Source: Bradyrhizobium australiense
GTDB lineage: Bacteria > Pseudomonadota > Alphaproteobacteria > Rhizobiales > Xanthobacteraceae
DNA length: 64,000 nucleotides
Assembly (NCBI RefSeq): GCF_013114825.1
Contig: NZ_JAAVLX010000007.1
Coordinates: 248,001 to 312,000 of the forward strand
Direction of reading: 5' to 3'
A program made the position numbers and the translations under genes. This document shows positions 36,233 to 43,881 of the stretch, piece by piece. Numbering within the stretch: position 1 is the stretch's first letter; every line of letters starts with the position of its first letter. The notes under the pieces are model-generated. The model saw only the letters and a program-made list of their open reading frames with translations. It was not told where the DNA came from and searched no databases.

Positions 36233-36339
36233 AGCGTCATTCCGGGGCGCATCGAAGATGCGAACCCGGAATCTCGAAATTCTCAGGTGCGCAATGGTGC
36301 ACCATAGTTCGATGCTGCGCATCGCCCCGGAATGACGCT
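36233..36339. repeat. Palindromic interspersed repeat (GTCATTCCGGGG type)
   Basis: A 107-base element with perfect 17-base terminal inverted repeats AGCGTCATTCCGGGGCG. It starts at the 3' end of the preceding gene and may serve as its transcript end. Confidence 0.82.
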
Positions 36340-36450
36340 GTCCCCCTAGCTCTTCGGCGGATCGACCAAGGACTCGCGGCCCGGAGTATGCTTTGATGAT
36401 AGCCGCGGGAGTGTCCTGGGCAGCGCCCGCGGGCCTTTGGTGAGCGCGCC

Positions 36451-36615
36451 ATGTCGCTTGGGACGATACTTGTCATCATCCTGATCATCATCCTGCTGGG
36501 CGGCTTCTCCGGCCGTTTCCGGGGCTATGGCTACGGCTACGGCCATTCCGGCATGGGGCTTGTCGGCGTGATTTTGATCGTAGTACTGATCCTGCTGCTG
36601 CTCGGCAAGATTTGA
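36451..36615 (+). CDS. DUF3309 small membrane protein
   Basis: A 54-residue protein with two very hydrophobic helices (TILVIILIIILLGG and GLVGVILIVVLILLLLG) around a Gly/Tyr-rich turn (RFRGYGYGYGHSG). This is the DUF3309 pattern, common in rhizobia and often stress-induced; function unknown. Too short for many gene finders. Confidence 0.8.
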   Translation: MSLGTILVIILIIILLGGFSGRFRGYGYGYGHSGMGLVGVILIVVLILLLLGKI

Positions 36616-36838
36616 GCCCATAAGTCATTGAATAAACTTGATTAAATTTGCGTTCCCGGCAGCCATGCGTGGATTCATCATCACCCCCGATGTCGGGCAT
36701 CAGGGGTCGCATTTTTGTCAAAGAAGCTTATATTGGGCCATGAAATGACGTGCACGGCGTGGCCCGCCACTGTGGCCCACCGTCATCCAATCCCCATTGC
36801 TCACACGAAAAGAGCCAAAAAGATTGAGGTCACCGTCC

Positions 36839-37120
36839 ATGCGTCCATTCAGCTACAACACCGCCGCCGAGTTGTTTCCCGCCGCGATCCGCAAGAAGAA
36901 GCGGGCCGGGTTTGCCTATCGGCGTTTTGGCACCGCGGCGGAAGCGGTTCGCTTCGCGATCGAGGAATTGCCTGCGGACTCGCTGAATGGCGCCTATCTG
37001 CAGGTCGAGGAAGCCCGCTTCGACCAGAGCGGCATCCGCTCGCTCTATGAAAGCGAGGCGTTCCCGCTGCCGCGTCGTCCGCGCCCGGCCGCCACCGACG
37101 ACAAGGCCGACGCGGCCTAA
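36839..37120 (+). CDS. Conserved hypothetical protein
   Basis: A 93-residue soluble protein starting MRPFSYNTAAELFPA, with an Arg/Lys-rich patch (RKKKRAGFAYRRF), a helix (AAEAVRFAIEELP) and a charged C-terminus. The ATG at 36839 follows TTGAGGTCACC; the frame is open upstream but without a better start. Family of unknown function in Bradyrhizobium-like genomes by my recollection. It is followed by a strong hairpin terminator. Confidence 0.65.
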   Translation: MRPFSYNTAAELFPAAIRKKKRAGFAYRRFGTAAEAVRFAIEELPADSLNGAYLQVEEARFDQSGIRSLYESEAFPLPRRPRPAATDDKADAA

Positions 37121-37143
37121 AGCTTCCATTTTTCCAAACAACG

Positions 37144-37174
37144 CGCCCCTGGGAATCGTCCCGGGGGCGATTTT
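37144..37174 (+). terminator. Hairpin terminator between convergent genes
   Basis: An 11-bp stem CGCCCCTGGGA / TCCCGGGGGCG with loop ATCG and a short T run. It abuts the stop codon of the convergent DUF4112 gene. Confidence 0.75.
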
Positions 37175-37175
37175 G

Positions 37176-37712
37176 TTAGCGCGGCTGCTTGTCGAGCCAG
37201 CGCTTGAGCATGCGCACATTGCGGACGTTGGCGCGGAACATGACGTCGAAGGCGTCGCCGGCGACCGGAACGAGGCCAACCGCGCCGTCGACCGCGACAT
37301 TGGCCAGCATCCGCGCCGTGATGTGCCAGGGGGCGCCAAGCGCGCGCGCCTCGCGCACCACCCACAGCGAAATCGCCGTCGTGATGATGTCGCCAACCAC
37401 CGGGATCAGGCCGATCAGCCCGTCGATGCCGTAGCGGAAATTGGTGCCGGGCACGATGAACGCGACATCCAGCAATTTGGCGATGGCGTCGAGCCGTGCG
37501 ATCCGCTGCTCGCGCGTCAGCTCGCCGAACGGATTGGCGGCGGAATGACCGAAGTCGAACCGCATTCCCTCGAACCGCGTGTGCAGGTTCGCCTCGGGAA
37601 GTTCGCGCCCCTCCTGGTCGATGACCGGGCCACGTCCGGGCGCGCGCGTCCGGGAAGATGGTCCGGAACGCGAACGGGGCGGTGTATAGATTTCGTCGTC
37701 TGGCATGATCAT
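37176..37712 (-). CDS. DUF4112 domain membrane protein
   Basis: A 178-residue product. A Pro/Arg-rich N-terminal tail (about 1-60) is followed by the DUF4112 core: RIARLDAIAKLLDVAFIVPG, RYGIDGLIGLIPVVGDIITTAISL and VAVDGAVGLVPVAGDAFDVMF, two repeats of the G-[LI]-[IV]-P-V-x-GD motif in hydrophobic hairpins. Function unknown. An ATG two codons downstream (37706) is equally possible; the longer open frame upstream crosses a repeat and is not coding. Confidence 0.8.
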   Translation of the reverse strand: MIMPDDEIYTPPRSRSGPSSRTRAPGRGPVIDQEGRELPEANLHTRFEGMRFDFGHSAANPFGELTREQRIARLDAIAKLLDVAFIVPGTNFRYGIDGLIGLIPVVGDIITTAISLWVVREARALGAPWHITARMLANVAVDGAVGLVPVAGDAFDVMFRANVRNVRMLKRWLDKQPR

Positions 37713-37793
37713 CAGATGGTAACGCGTATGCGAGGTACAAGTTGCGTCATGCGGTCGCTGCTTTGCGTGGATCGGATCCGAAAGGTCAACGCT

Positions 37794-37892
37794 GTCATCC
37801 CCGCGAAGGCGGGGATCCAGTACGCCGCGGCTTAGCGGTCCAGTCACTAACGTCTCTGGAATACTGGATCGTCCGCCTTCGCGGACGATGAC
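37794..37892. repeat. Palindromic interspersed repeat (GTCATCCCCGCG type)
   Basis: Ends GTCATCC and GATGAC, with inner arms CGCGAAGGCGGGGATCCAGTA and TACTGGATCGTCCGCCTTCGCG that pair imperfectly. One of the repeat families that fills this spacer. Confidence 0.75.
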
Positions 37893-37954
37893 AACCGAGT
37901 ATGACTTCGCGACTTCGCGGCGCATTGCGCCCGAGTTTTGCTATCAACTTCCCG

Positions 37955-38298
37955 CCCTCTCATTCAGAGGGCGCAGGGAAGACCGGGTGCTGGCTGCCCC
38001 CCGGTCTCATGTGCAACGTGCGCAAAAGAGAACGCATACGCGCATACAGGTACAGGGGAAACACTCCGGCCTTCCCTGCGCAATGACTTTACGGCTTACT
38101 TCGAGCTCTCCCCGGTGGACGGCTTTCTTGCCACCGTCGCCGCGCGAGATGAACCTTGCGCAACTTAACGCCAGCACCGCGGCGCCAGAACCACACGACT
38201 TCGCCGTTTTGCGCATTCAGCGTCCATCGCATCTCACCGCACGTTCGTGACGATCGCGAGCCGCCCTTCCATCGGGTGAGACGGGCGGAGTTATGCCG
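37955..38298. repeat. Degenerate interspersed repeat block
   Basis: Sequence of the type that recurs in Bradyrhizobium/Rhodopseudomonas spacers and yields spurious frames such as KTGCWLPPG...RIRAYRYRGNTPAFPAQ. Recognised from memory; no copy comparison was possible. No gene is supported here. Confidence 0.5.
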
Positions 38299-38398
38299 AT
38301 GATTTGCTCGCGATGTTAAACGGAATATCTTGTTGGAGAGACTGGACAGACTTCTGGTGATTTGCCCGTCGTGCCAATTGGTCGCGACCGCGCATTGA
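38299..38398 (+). pseudogene. Remnant of a small zinc-ribbon-like protein
   Basis: The start ATG ATT TGC TCG CGA TGT is followed by an in-frame TAA. A second frame then gives LERLDRLLVICPSCQLVATAH and a stop. The two halves together would be a short CxxC...CxxC protein of about 33 residues. It has decayed by at least one indel and one stop, and lies at the edge of the repeat block. Confidence 0.35.
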
Positions 38399-38434
38399 AA
38401 TTTCGCTTGGGCGCGAGGCAAATCAGCTCGCAGT

Positions 38435-38560
38435 CCGTAGGGCGGGCAAAGCGACAACGACCGCCGTAGCTCCATGAGCGAAGGCAGAAGCGTGCCCACC
38501 ATCACGAGCGTTCTCGATGATAGATTGGTGGGCACAAGGGCGCCTTTGCCCACTCTACGG
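38435..38560. repeat. Palindromic interspersed repeat (CCGTAGGGCGGGC type)
   Basis: Terminal CCGTAGGGCGGGCAAAG / CTTTGCCCACTCTACGG with an inner inverted GTGCCCACCATC / GATTGGTGGGCAC pair, about 126 bases; a familiar Bradyrhizobium intergenic palindrome. Confidence 0.78.
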
Positions 38561-38647
38561 CGCTCCGTTATCGGAAGACACTCTTCGTCATTCCAGAGGC
38601 TCGCGCCAAGCGAGCCGTTGAGTGCTCCGATGCGCCTTTGCTCCTGA

Positions 38648-38660
38648 CGGGCTTTTCCTG
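38648..38660 (+). promoter_or_regulatory. CRGG-N5-CCTG palindrome, copy 1
   Basis: CGGG-CTTTT-CCTG with flanks GA..GACA, 126 bases upstream of the small membrane protein at 38786. It is the weakest of four like sites in 5.4 kb (see 39472, 41080 and 43991). Confidence 0.4.
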
Positions 38661-38785
38661 ACATCCCCGAACGAGGCATGACTCTAATATGCCTTGGTTG
38701 CGCGCGAGGCAGTTGGAATGCGCGTAACGGGCCGACCCGCCATTGAGACGCCTTCGGACAAATCAACCGCACGAAGTGAAGACAG

Positions 38786-38983
38786 ATGAAGAAATTCGTC
38801 CATCTCGCAACTGGTTTGTTTCTCGCACTGGGAACTGCGGCGATCGTGGCCTACGCGATGGCGCACCTCGCGCAACATAGCCTGGGCTTTCCCCGATCCC
38901 TACTTCGAGAGCAGGCGCTGATCTGCGCGGCTATCCTCCTTGGCCTCGTCACGATCGAGTTCCTTGTAAGCAGAGAGAAATAG
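38786..38983 (+). CDS. Small two-helix membrane protein, paralogue A
   Basis: A 65-residue protein with two helices (HLATGLFLALGTAAIVAYAM and ALICAAILLGLVTIEFLV) around a short LGFPRSLLRE loop. It aligns along its length with the next gene (shared LG-x-P-x3-LR-x2-ALI-x-A), so the two arose by tandem duplication. Function unknown. A CRGG-N5-CCTG palindrome lies upstream. Confidence 0.65.
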   Translation: MKKFVHLATGLFLALGTAAIVAYAMAHLAQHSLGFPRSLLREQALICAAILLGLVTIEFLVSREK

Positions 38984-39001
38984 CAGGGGTATTAGCCGAC
39001 G

Positions 39002-39202
39002 ATGAGGATCATAGACCTGGCTGTCGCCGTCATCTTCTTTATCGCGAGTGCCGGCGTGACCGCACTCCTGATGGCCGTGTGCATTCACTACGGATTGGGC
39101 GTCCCGCCGGCGGCACTGAGGATGAATGCCCTTATCTCGGCCAGCGCCCTCGGCGTTGTGCTCCTGGTAGCGATGGCGGGGGCTCACGAGAGCGAGGACT
39201 AG
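39002..39202 (+). CDS. Small two-helix membrane protein, paralogue B
   Basis: A 66-residue protein with helices DLAVAVIFFIASAGVTALLM and ALISASALGVVLLVAMAG and an acidic tail (HESED). Paralogue of the gene 18 bases upstream and probably co-transcribed with it. The shared loop GLG-x-PP-x3-LR-x2-AL is the most conserved part. Function unknown. Confidence 0.65.
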   Translation: MRIIDLAVAVIFFIASAGVTALLMAVCIHYGLGVPPAALRMNALISASALGVVLLVAMAGAHESED

Positions 39203-39248
39203 TTCGCGGACAATCACGATCTGGGTGCTACGGGGAACGGGGGCTGGA

Positions 39249-39455
39249 ATGTTCAGTGGCAAGAGAATCGATAATCGACCTTTGGCGTATTGCGTTCCAT
39301 GCTCGGAAAGAACGCCGCACCGATACGAACGATGGGGCGTTAACCGACGTCTCACATCGAAAGCCATCTGCCTGGTCTGCAACAATGATTCGCGCGGCGA
39401 CACGGGTCACAACAGCGCCACCGAAATCGCGTCCACGGAAGTAGGCACAGTGTAA
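39249..39455 (+). CDS. Small zinc-ribbon-like protein
   Basis: A 68-residue protein with two CxxC pairs (CVPC about residue 16-19 and CLVC about 46-49) separated by a basic stretch (HRYERWGVNRRLTSKAI), a likely single zinc ribbon. The ATG at 39249 gives a compact protein; a frame eight codons longer exists. It lies 46 bases after the membrane protein pair on the same strand and just before a CRGG-N5-CCTG palindrome. No family recognised. Confidence 0.5.
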   Translation: MFSGKRIDNRPLAYCVPCSERTPHRYERWGVNRRLTSKAICLVCNNDSRGDTGHNSATEIASTEVGTV

Positions 39456-39471
39456 GCATCATTGCCATTGA

Positions 39472-39484
39472 CAGGTTTTTCCTG
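39472..39484 (+). promoter_or_regulatory. CAGG-N5-CCTG palindrome, copy 2
   Basis: TGACAGG-TTTTT-CCTGACG, 83 bases upstream of the gene at 39567. It shares TGACAGG-N5-CCTGACG exactly with copy 3 at 41080. Confidence 0.55.
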
Positions 39485-39566
39485 ACGCGCCGGCACAAGA
39501 TTGCATTCTAGGATAGCGATTATTCGTGCGGTCACCGCGTGCGCAATGGGACGGGGAGCAAGAAGG

Positions 39567-39800
39567 GTGGGTCGAACCAAACGCAAATTGATCAAGCTGT
39601 CTAGGGCCGAGCTGCTGCATGAGCGGGCAGTATTTTGCAAGCGTCTGGCGGTTGGCGCGGCCGATCCAGGATTTTCCGAAAAACTTCAGATATTGGTCGA
39701 CGAGTATGAGGCCGAGGCCGCGCAGGCAGCACTACAAGCCAGCCCGCAGCCTGGATTCGCCGAGGCCCTAAACGCCCGGCCGCGGCATCAGACAGGTTGA
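39567..39800 (+). CDS. Small hypothetical protein
   Basis: A 77-residue protein from a GTG start (MGRTKRKLIKLSRAELL), with a basic N-terminus, helical middle (EKLQILVDEYEAEAAQAALQ) and polar tail. GGAGCAAGAAGG precedes the GTG; the frame is open 22 codons further. Function unknown. First gene downstream of palindrome copy 2 and likely co-transcribed with the winged-helix protein at 39906. Confidence 0.5.
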   Translation: MGRTKRKLIKLSRAELLHERAVFCKRLAVGAADPGFSEKLQILVDEYEAEAAQAALQASPQPGFAEALNARPRHQTG

Positions 39801-39905
39801 CGGATTCCAGTGCGTACGGCGTGGCGGCGATGTCGCCATTCGGAGATTCTCTGGTTCGGTGATTCCAGCATCCGTGTCGATCGACACACAACATCAGCCC
39901 ACGGC

Positions 39906-40280
39906 ATGGTAACGCGATACGTTCCCGACGACGTGCGGGACTTCATATTGAAGCACATCGCTTCTGTGGCGCAGATCGAAGCCCTGCTTCTGATCTGGTC
40001 CAGCCCGGAAGAGCGATGGGGACTGCGCCAGATTGCGGCCCGCATCTATGCCAGCGACGCGGAAACCGAAAGCGCGCTAGCCGGGCTTTGCACTGACGGG
40101 CTACTGGTTTGCGAGGGTGGAGTCTTCAAGTTGAGAACCTCAGCGGAAAACGCCGAGATGATCCGAAGGCTTCAGGAAGTCTACGCCCGCTACCTTGTTG
40201 CGGTGACTGACGTCATCCACAGCAAATCGCGCAACATGCTCCGGGCCGCCGACGCGTCCGGACCTGGAAAGGACCAATGA
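39906..40280 (+). CDS. Winged-helix-like small regulator
   Basis: A 124-residue soluble protein: DDVRDFILKHIASVAQIEALLLIWSSPEERWGLRQIAARIYASDAETESALAGLCTDGLLVCEGG has the helix-turn-helix-wing order of a winged helix domain (about 5-80), followed by a C-terminal helix (AEMIRRLQEVYARYLVAVTDVI). The ATG at 39906 is chosen because homologous-looking sequence begins there. The gene overlaps the next by 4 bases (ATGA). DNA binding is inferred from fold pattern only. Confidence 0.6.
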   Translation: MVTRYVPDDVRDFILKHIASVAQIEALLLIWSSPEERWGLRQIAARIYASDAETESALAGLCTDGLLVCEGGVFKLRTSAENAEMIRRLQEVYARYLVAVTDVIHSKSRNMLRAADASGPGKDQ

Positions 40281-40543
40281 AGGTGCGAAGGATTTCCTGC
40301 ACGATGGCAGGCTGGGGTGTGTTCCTGACGGCTTTGTTCATTCAGCCGTGCATAGCCCAGAAGCTCCATTCTTACGAACCGCTGATGATGGATCCATACT
40401 CCACCATCTACGTCGATGACGGCTCCTGTTCGGCTGGCAAGGTCTTGAAGGTGCAGGGCGCACTGAAGAATCATCGCCGGAAAAAGAGCTGCGTGCCGCT
40501 GAGTGATCTGCAGCCCGGCACGCGCTCAGGATCGGCAAAGTAG
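40277..40543 (+). CDS. Small secreted cysteine-containing protein
   Basis: An 88-residue protein with a signal peptide (WGVFLTALFIQPCIAQ, cleavage after IAQ) and a short mature domain with two Cys (DGSCSAGKVLKVQG ... KKSCVPL) that could pair. The K-V-L-K-V-x-G pattern resembles a small family of rhizobial secreted proteins (possibly DUF6719; unverified). Translationally coupled to the upstream winged-helix protein. Confidence 0.6.
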   Translation: MKVRRISCTMAGWGVFLTALFIQPCIAQKLHSYEPLMMDPYSTIYVDDGSCSAGKVLKVQGALKNHRRKKSCVPLSDLQPGTRSGSAK

Positions 40544-40623
40544 CCGACGGCGAGACAAAGCCGTCGTCCCGACTTCGACCGCCGTGGGCCGCCTACCTTC
40601 ATCCGCGGCCTCAGGACCTTTCC

Positions 40624-41010
40624 CTATGGGCAGGGATGCCGATTGCCGTCGTATCCGAGATAGGTGCCGGATGCTGGATCATAGGAGCGGTATCGTTGCG
40701 CGCAGTAGGCGACCGCATCATTCGCCCGGGCCTGACTGTTGGCGATGGCGCCTCCAATGATAGCGCCAGCGGCCAGGCCGCCGAGCACGGCCGCGCCGGT
40801 GCCGTGGTGGCGTCGATGCCAGCCGTGGCGGTGGTAGTGCGGCCCACGATGCCAGCGGCGATACTGCACGGCCTCGACCGGCTGAATCGATGCGGCCAGC
40901 CGCTCTGCCCCGGCCACCGCCATCATCGGCGATGCCGCGGCCGGCTGGAGCGGGATCAAGGGCGATATTCCGAGCGCAACGGCTGCCGAAACAATTTTCC
41001 ATGATTTCAT
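40624..41010 (-). CDS. BA14K-family secreted protein
   Basis: A 128-residue protein with signal peptide (VSAAVALGISPLIPLQPAAA), a His/Arg/Tyr-rich stretch (RRWHRGPHYHRHGWHRRHH), a Gly/Ala hydrophobic segment (GAAVLGGLAAGAIIGGAIA) and the BA14K C-terminal motif (AYCAQRYRSYDPASGTYLGYDGNRHPC). BA14K proteins were first known as a Brucella immunoreactive antigen with lectin-like activity; rhizobia carry many copies. A CAGG-N5-CCTG palindrome lies 70 bases upstream. Confidence 0.87.
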   Translation of the reverse strand: MKSWKIVSAAVALGISPLIPLQPAAASPMMAVAGAERLAASIQPVEAVQYRRWHRGPHYHRHGWHRRHHGTGAAVLGGLAAGAIIGGAIANSQARANDAVAYCAQRYRSYDPASGTYLGYDGNRHPCP

Positions 41011-41079
41011 CTGATTGCTCCTGTTCTGCGCTCCTGTCCAAGCTCGACCGACAACGCGTCCGTGGCCGTATCGTTCTGA

Positions 41080-41092
41080 CAGGTTAATCCTG
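41080..41092 (-). promoter_or_regulatory. CAGG-N5-CCTG palindrome, copy 3
   Basis: TGACAGG-TTAAT-CCTGACG between the response regulator stop and the BA14K start, 70 bases before the BA14K ATG. Confidence 0.58.
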
Positions 41093-41137
41093 ACGCTTGA
41101 CGTGCCGCGGGGCAGGAATTGGCATTTCCCGTAGCGC

Positions 41138-41791
41138 TCAGTTTGGAGCAGCGAGCCAGCCCCGCCTGATGCCGTAGCGAACGATATCCGCGCGGCTATG
41201 CAGGCCCTTCTTTTCGGATGCTCGCGCCTTGTAGGTCTCGACGCTCTTGACGCTCACCTCCAGCTCGCCGGCGATTTGCTTGTTGCTGAACCCTTGGGCG
41301 ACCAGCTTGAGCACATCCTCTTCGCGCCGGCTGAGCTCGTCGCCGTCGCCGCTATCGGCCGACGTCAGTTCGGGAGCGTTCGTTGACGCCTTCTCGGCAA
41401 TAGCGGGATCAAGGTAGATGGCGCCGTCGTTGACGGCCCTGATCGCGCGAAGCAGTTCGTCTCCGGCGGATCGCTTCAGGAGATATCCCCGTGCGCCAGC
41501 TTCGAGTGCCGGATGAATATAGGCGCGGTCTTCATGCACGGTCAGCGCAATGATCTTTACCGCCGGGCATCGCCTGCTCAGCCTGCGTGCGAGTTCGAGG
41601 CCGCTGATGTCGGGCAGCGAAAGGTCGATCACCGCAATATCGGGAGAGCATTCGCAAATGGCCTTCAGCCCCGTTGTCCCCGTATTCGCTTCGGCGACGA
41701 GTTCGACCTCGGGCGCGCCCTGCAGCAGCGCACGTATGCCGGCGAGCACGACCGGATGGTCATCCACGAGCGCAATCCGAATCGGCGTCAT
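41138..41791 (-). CDS. NarL/FixJ-family response regulator
   Basis: A 217-residue DNA-binding response regulator. The receiver (1-120) has the acidic pair DD at 10-11, phosphoacceptor D56 (in VIDLSLPD), T/K switch residues (ALTVHEDRAY, GYLLKRS) and a linker. The C-terminal LuxR-type helix-turn-helix reads LSRREEDVLKLVAQGFSNKQIAGELEVSVKSVETY-style (about 150-205). It overlaps the kinase gene by four bases, so the two form a pair. Candidate binding site: the CRGG-N5-CCTG palindromes nearby (inference). Confidence 0.9.
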   Translation of the reverse strand: MTPIRIALVDDHPVVLAGIRALLQGAPEVELVAEANTGTTGLKAICECSPDIAVIDLSLPDISGLELARRLSRRCPAVKIIALTVHEDRAYIHPALEAGARGYLLKRSAGDELLRAIRAVNDGAIYLDPAIAEKASTNAPELTSADSGDGDELSRREEDVLKLVAQGFSNKQIAGELEVSVKSVETYKARASEKKGLHSRADIVRYGIRRGWLAAPN

Positions 41792-43881
41792 GCGCCGGTC
41801 TCCTGCACTTCCATCTCCTGCACTTCCAGCGGGATCTGGACAAAGATCGTGCTGCCTTTTCCCGGCGTGGATTCCACTGCGATGGTGCCGCCGAGCAGCG
41901 CGACGCGCTCCTTCATGCCGGAGAGGCCAAGTCCGGACGGTTGACCGCCGTTCATCGCATTGCGGCTGACGCTTTCCGGATCGAAGCCAACGCCGTCATC
42001 CTCGAGAACAAGCGCCAGCCCGTCCGATTTCTTCTCGAGCACGATGCTGACCTTGCTGGCGCTGGCGTGCTTCAGGACGTTGGTCAATCCCTCCTGGACC
42101 AGTCGATACAGCACCGCCGCGACATCGGGAGGCAGCGACTTGTCCCGCCCGAACGTCTGGATATCGATACGAACGCCATAACGCTCCTGCCACTCCGCGA
42201 CGTAGGCTTCGATCGCCCTGAAGATTCCGAGGTCGTCGATCGCGGTCGGCCGCAGGTCCGATGCGGTGCGGTGGATGTCCCGGCCGATCTGCGCAGCAAG
42301 CTGCTCCAGCCATCGCACCTGCTCGGTCGCTGCTTCCGCGTTGCCGCCTTTTGCCAATCCCTGTTCAAGCGCCTTCAGGCCGAGAGACAATCCCGTCACC
42401 GTCTGGCCGATCTGATCGTGCAGTTCCCGCGAAATCCGGCGCTGCTCCTCTTCCTGGGCCGAAGCCAGGCGACGAAGCAAGTGAGAACGCTCGGCCTCCG
42501 CGCGCTTGAGGATATCGATGTCGGCGAGCACGCCGTGAATCACGTGACGCCGGTTGGGCGGACCTTCCGCCCTGCCTGCCGCACGCAACCAGTATTCGCC
42601 GCGATCGTCGGATTGTACCGGAAATTCAACGCTGCCTGATTTGCCGCTTTCGAGGCAAGCGCCGCCGAACGAGGCCAGAGCCGCGCGGTGCGGTGGTTCG
42701 AGCAACGCAAAGATCCGGTCCGCGGACCATCTGGTTTCGCCCGATCGCGCGCTCGGCAAACCCAGCAAATCGCCAAAGCGGTTGCAACCGCTGAACTCGT
42801 TTGCAGTCAGATCCCAGCGCCACGTACCGAGTTCAGCGGCATCGATGGCAAGCGCCCCGCGTTTTTCGCTGTCCAGCAGCGCTGCCGCTGACTGAAGCGC
42901 CTCCATGCGACGTCGTTGCGCGACCTCGCGGGCGATCACCAGCCCAAGCGCGATGGCGAGTCCGACACTCGCCGCCGTTCCTCCGACCAATAGCTGCAAC
43001 GAGCGGGATACGGGAGCGTTCAGTTCCGCGACGGGAACACCCACGTGGACTGACCACCCTTCGGTACCCGCGAGGCCGCGGTGGACGGTTTCGACATCCA
43101 TCCCCTCCCGCGTCTGGGTGCGCGGCGAATTCGAGCCGCCGCGGGCAATGGCTTCCTGCACCGCGGGCGTTTTCGCGCTTGCACTGACGGCCCTGGCATC
43201 AGGCGTTCGCGCGACAATCTCATCCTTGGCGTCAATGACGGTGCCGGCCCATCCGGCGGGCAGACCGGCCTGACCAAGAATGGTACCGATCTGATCGGGT
43301 AACAGCCCGACGGTCAAGACGTAGCGAAGTTCGCCCTCTCGAACAACCGGCACACGCAGTGCAACGAGCCGCTTGCCGATGGAAGCCTGGTACGGACCCA
43401 GTCCACCAAGGACCGGCTTTCGTGTGCGAAGCACGGCGTTGAAGCTTTCGGTGTCGGTTACCGGTCCGAGCGGCGCGCCGAGCGGCCGCAATACGTTGAG
43501 GACCTGCTCCCGATCCGGCTTGGTCAGGAAGGCGGTCTCCCACAGCGGACGGGCGGCCACTATTCGTTTCGCCTCACGATAGAAGTCGCTCAAGTTCGCA
43601 TCGTCGAGCGCGGCCGAGCTCGCAAGTGTCTCAGCGACCTGTATTTCGTGCGAAATCTCGCCCTCGATCCGATGCGCCACTTGCGTCAGCGCCTCAGTGG
43701 CGGCCTTGCGGGCGTAGCTGCGTTCCTGGTCGGCGGTGATATAGGCCATCCATCCGCCCAGCAGCAGGACCGGAATGGCGGCCGTCAGAACCAGTGCGGT
43801 GAAAAGCCAGACGGCTTCCTTGCTTCGGCCCGAACCGGAGGAAAGCCTGTTACTCAACTCCGCGATCATGGACGCGCGCAT
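41788..43881 (-). CDS. Sensor histidine kinase (NarL-type, dCache sensor)
   Basis: A 697-residue inner-membrane kinase. Helix 1 is at about 22-46 and is followed by a 250-residue periplasmic double-Cache-like domain (AAEALTQ...; WETAFLTKPDREQVLNVLRPLG; GLGPYQASIGKRLVALRVPVV). Helix 2 is at about 290-312. Next come a PAS-like region (LGTWRWDLTANEFSGCNRF ... LRAAGRAEGPPNRRHVIHGVLADI), HisKA_3 with H488 (RRISRELHDQIGQ), and HATPase_c with N-box EGLTNVLKHA and G-box DDGVGFDP / GLGLSGMKERV. The start at 43881 is one of two close ATGs. A palindrome of the same type as at 41080 lies 110 bases upstream, suggesting autoregulation. Ligand unknown. Confidence 0.9.
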   Translation of the reverse strand: MRASMIAELSNRLSSGSGRSKEAVWLFTALVLTAAIPVLLLGGWMAYITADQERSYARKAATEALTQVAHRIEGEISHEIQVAETLASSAALDDANLSDFYREAKRIVAARPLWETAFLTKPDREQVLNVLRPLGAPLGPVTDTESFNAVLRTRKPVLGGLGPYQASIGKRLVALRVPVVREGELRYVLTVGLLPDQIGTILGQAGLPAGWAGTVIDAKDEIVARTPDARAVSASAKTPAVQEAIARGGSNSPRTQTREGMDVETVHRGLAGTEGWSVHVGVPVAELNAPVSRSLQLLVGGTAASVGLAIALGLVIAREVAQRRRMEALQSAAALLDSEKRGALAIDAAELGTWRWDLTANEFSGCNRFGDLLGLPSARSGETRWSADRIFALLEPPHRAALASFGGACLESGKSGSVEFPVQSDDRGEYWLRAAGRAEGPPNRRHVIHGVLADIDILKRAEAERSHLLRRLASAQEEEQRRISRELHDQIGQTVTGLSLGLKALEQGLAKGGNAEAATEQVRWLEQLAAQIGRDIHRTASDLRPTAIDDLGIFRAIEAYVAEWQERYGVRIDIQTFGRDKSLPPDVAAVLYRLVQEGLTNVLKHASASKVSIVLEKKSDGLALVLEDDGVGFDPESVSRNAMNGGQPSGLGLSGMKERVALLGGTIAVESTPGKGSTIFVQIPLEVQEMEVQETGA

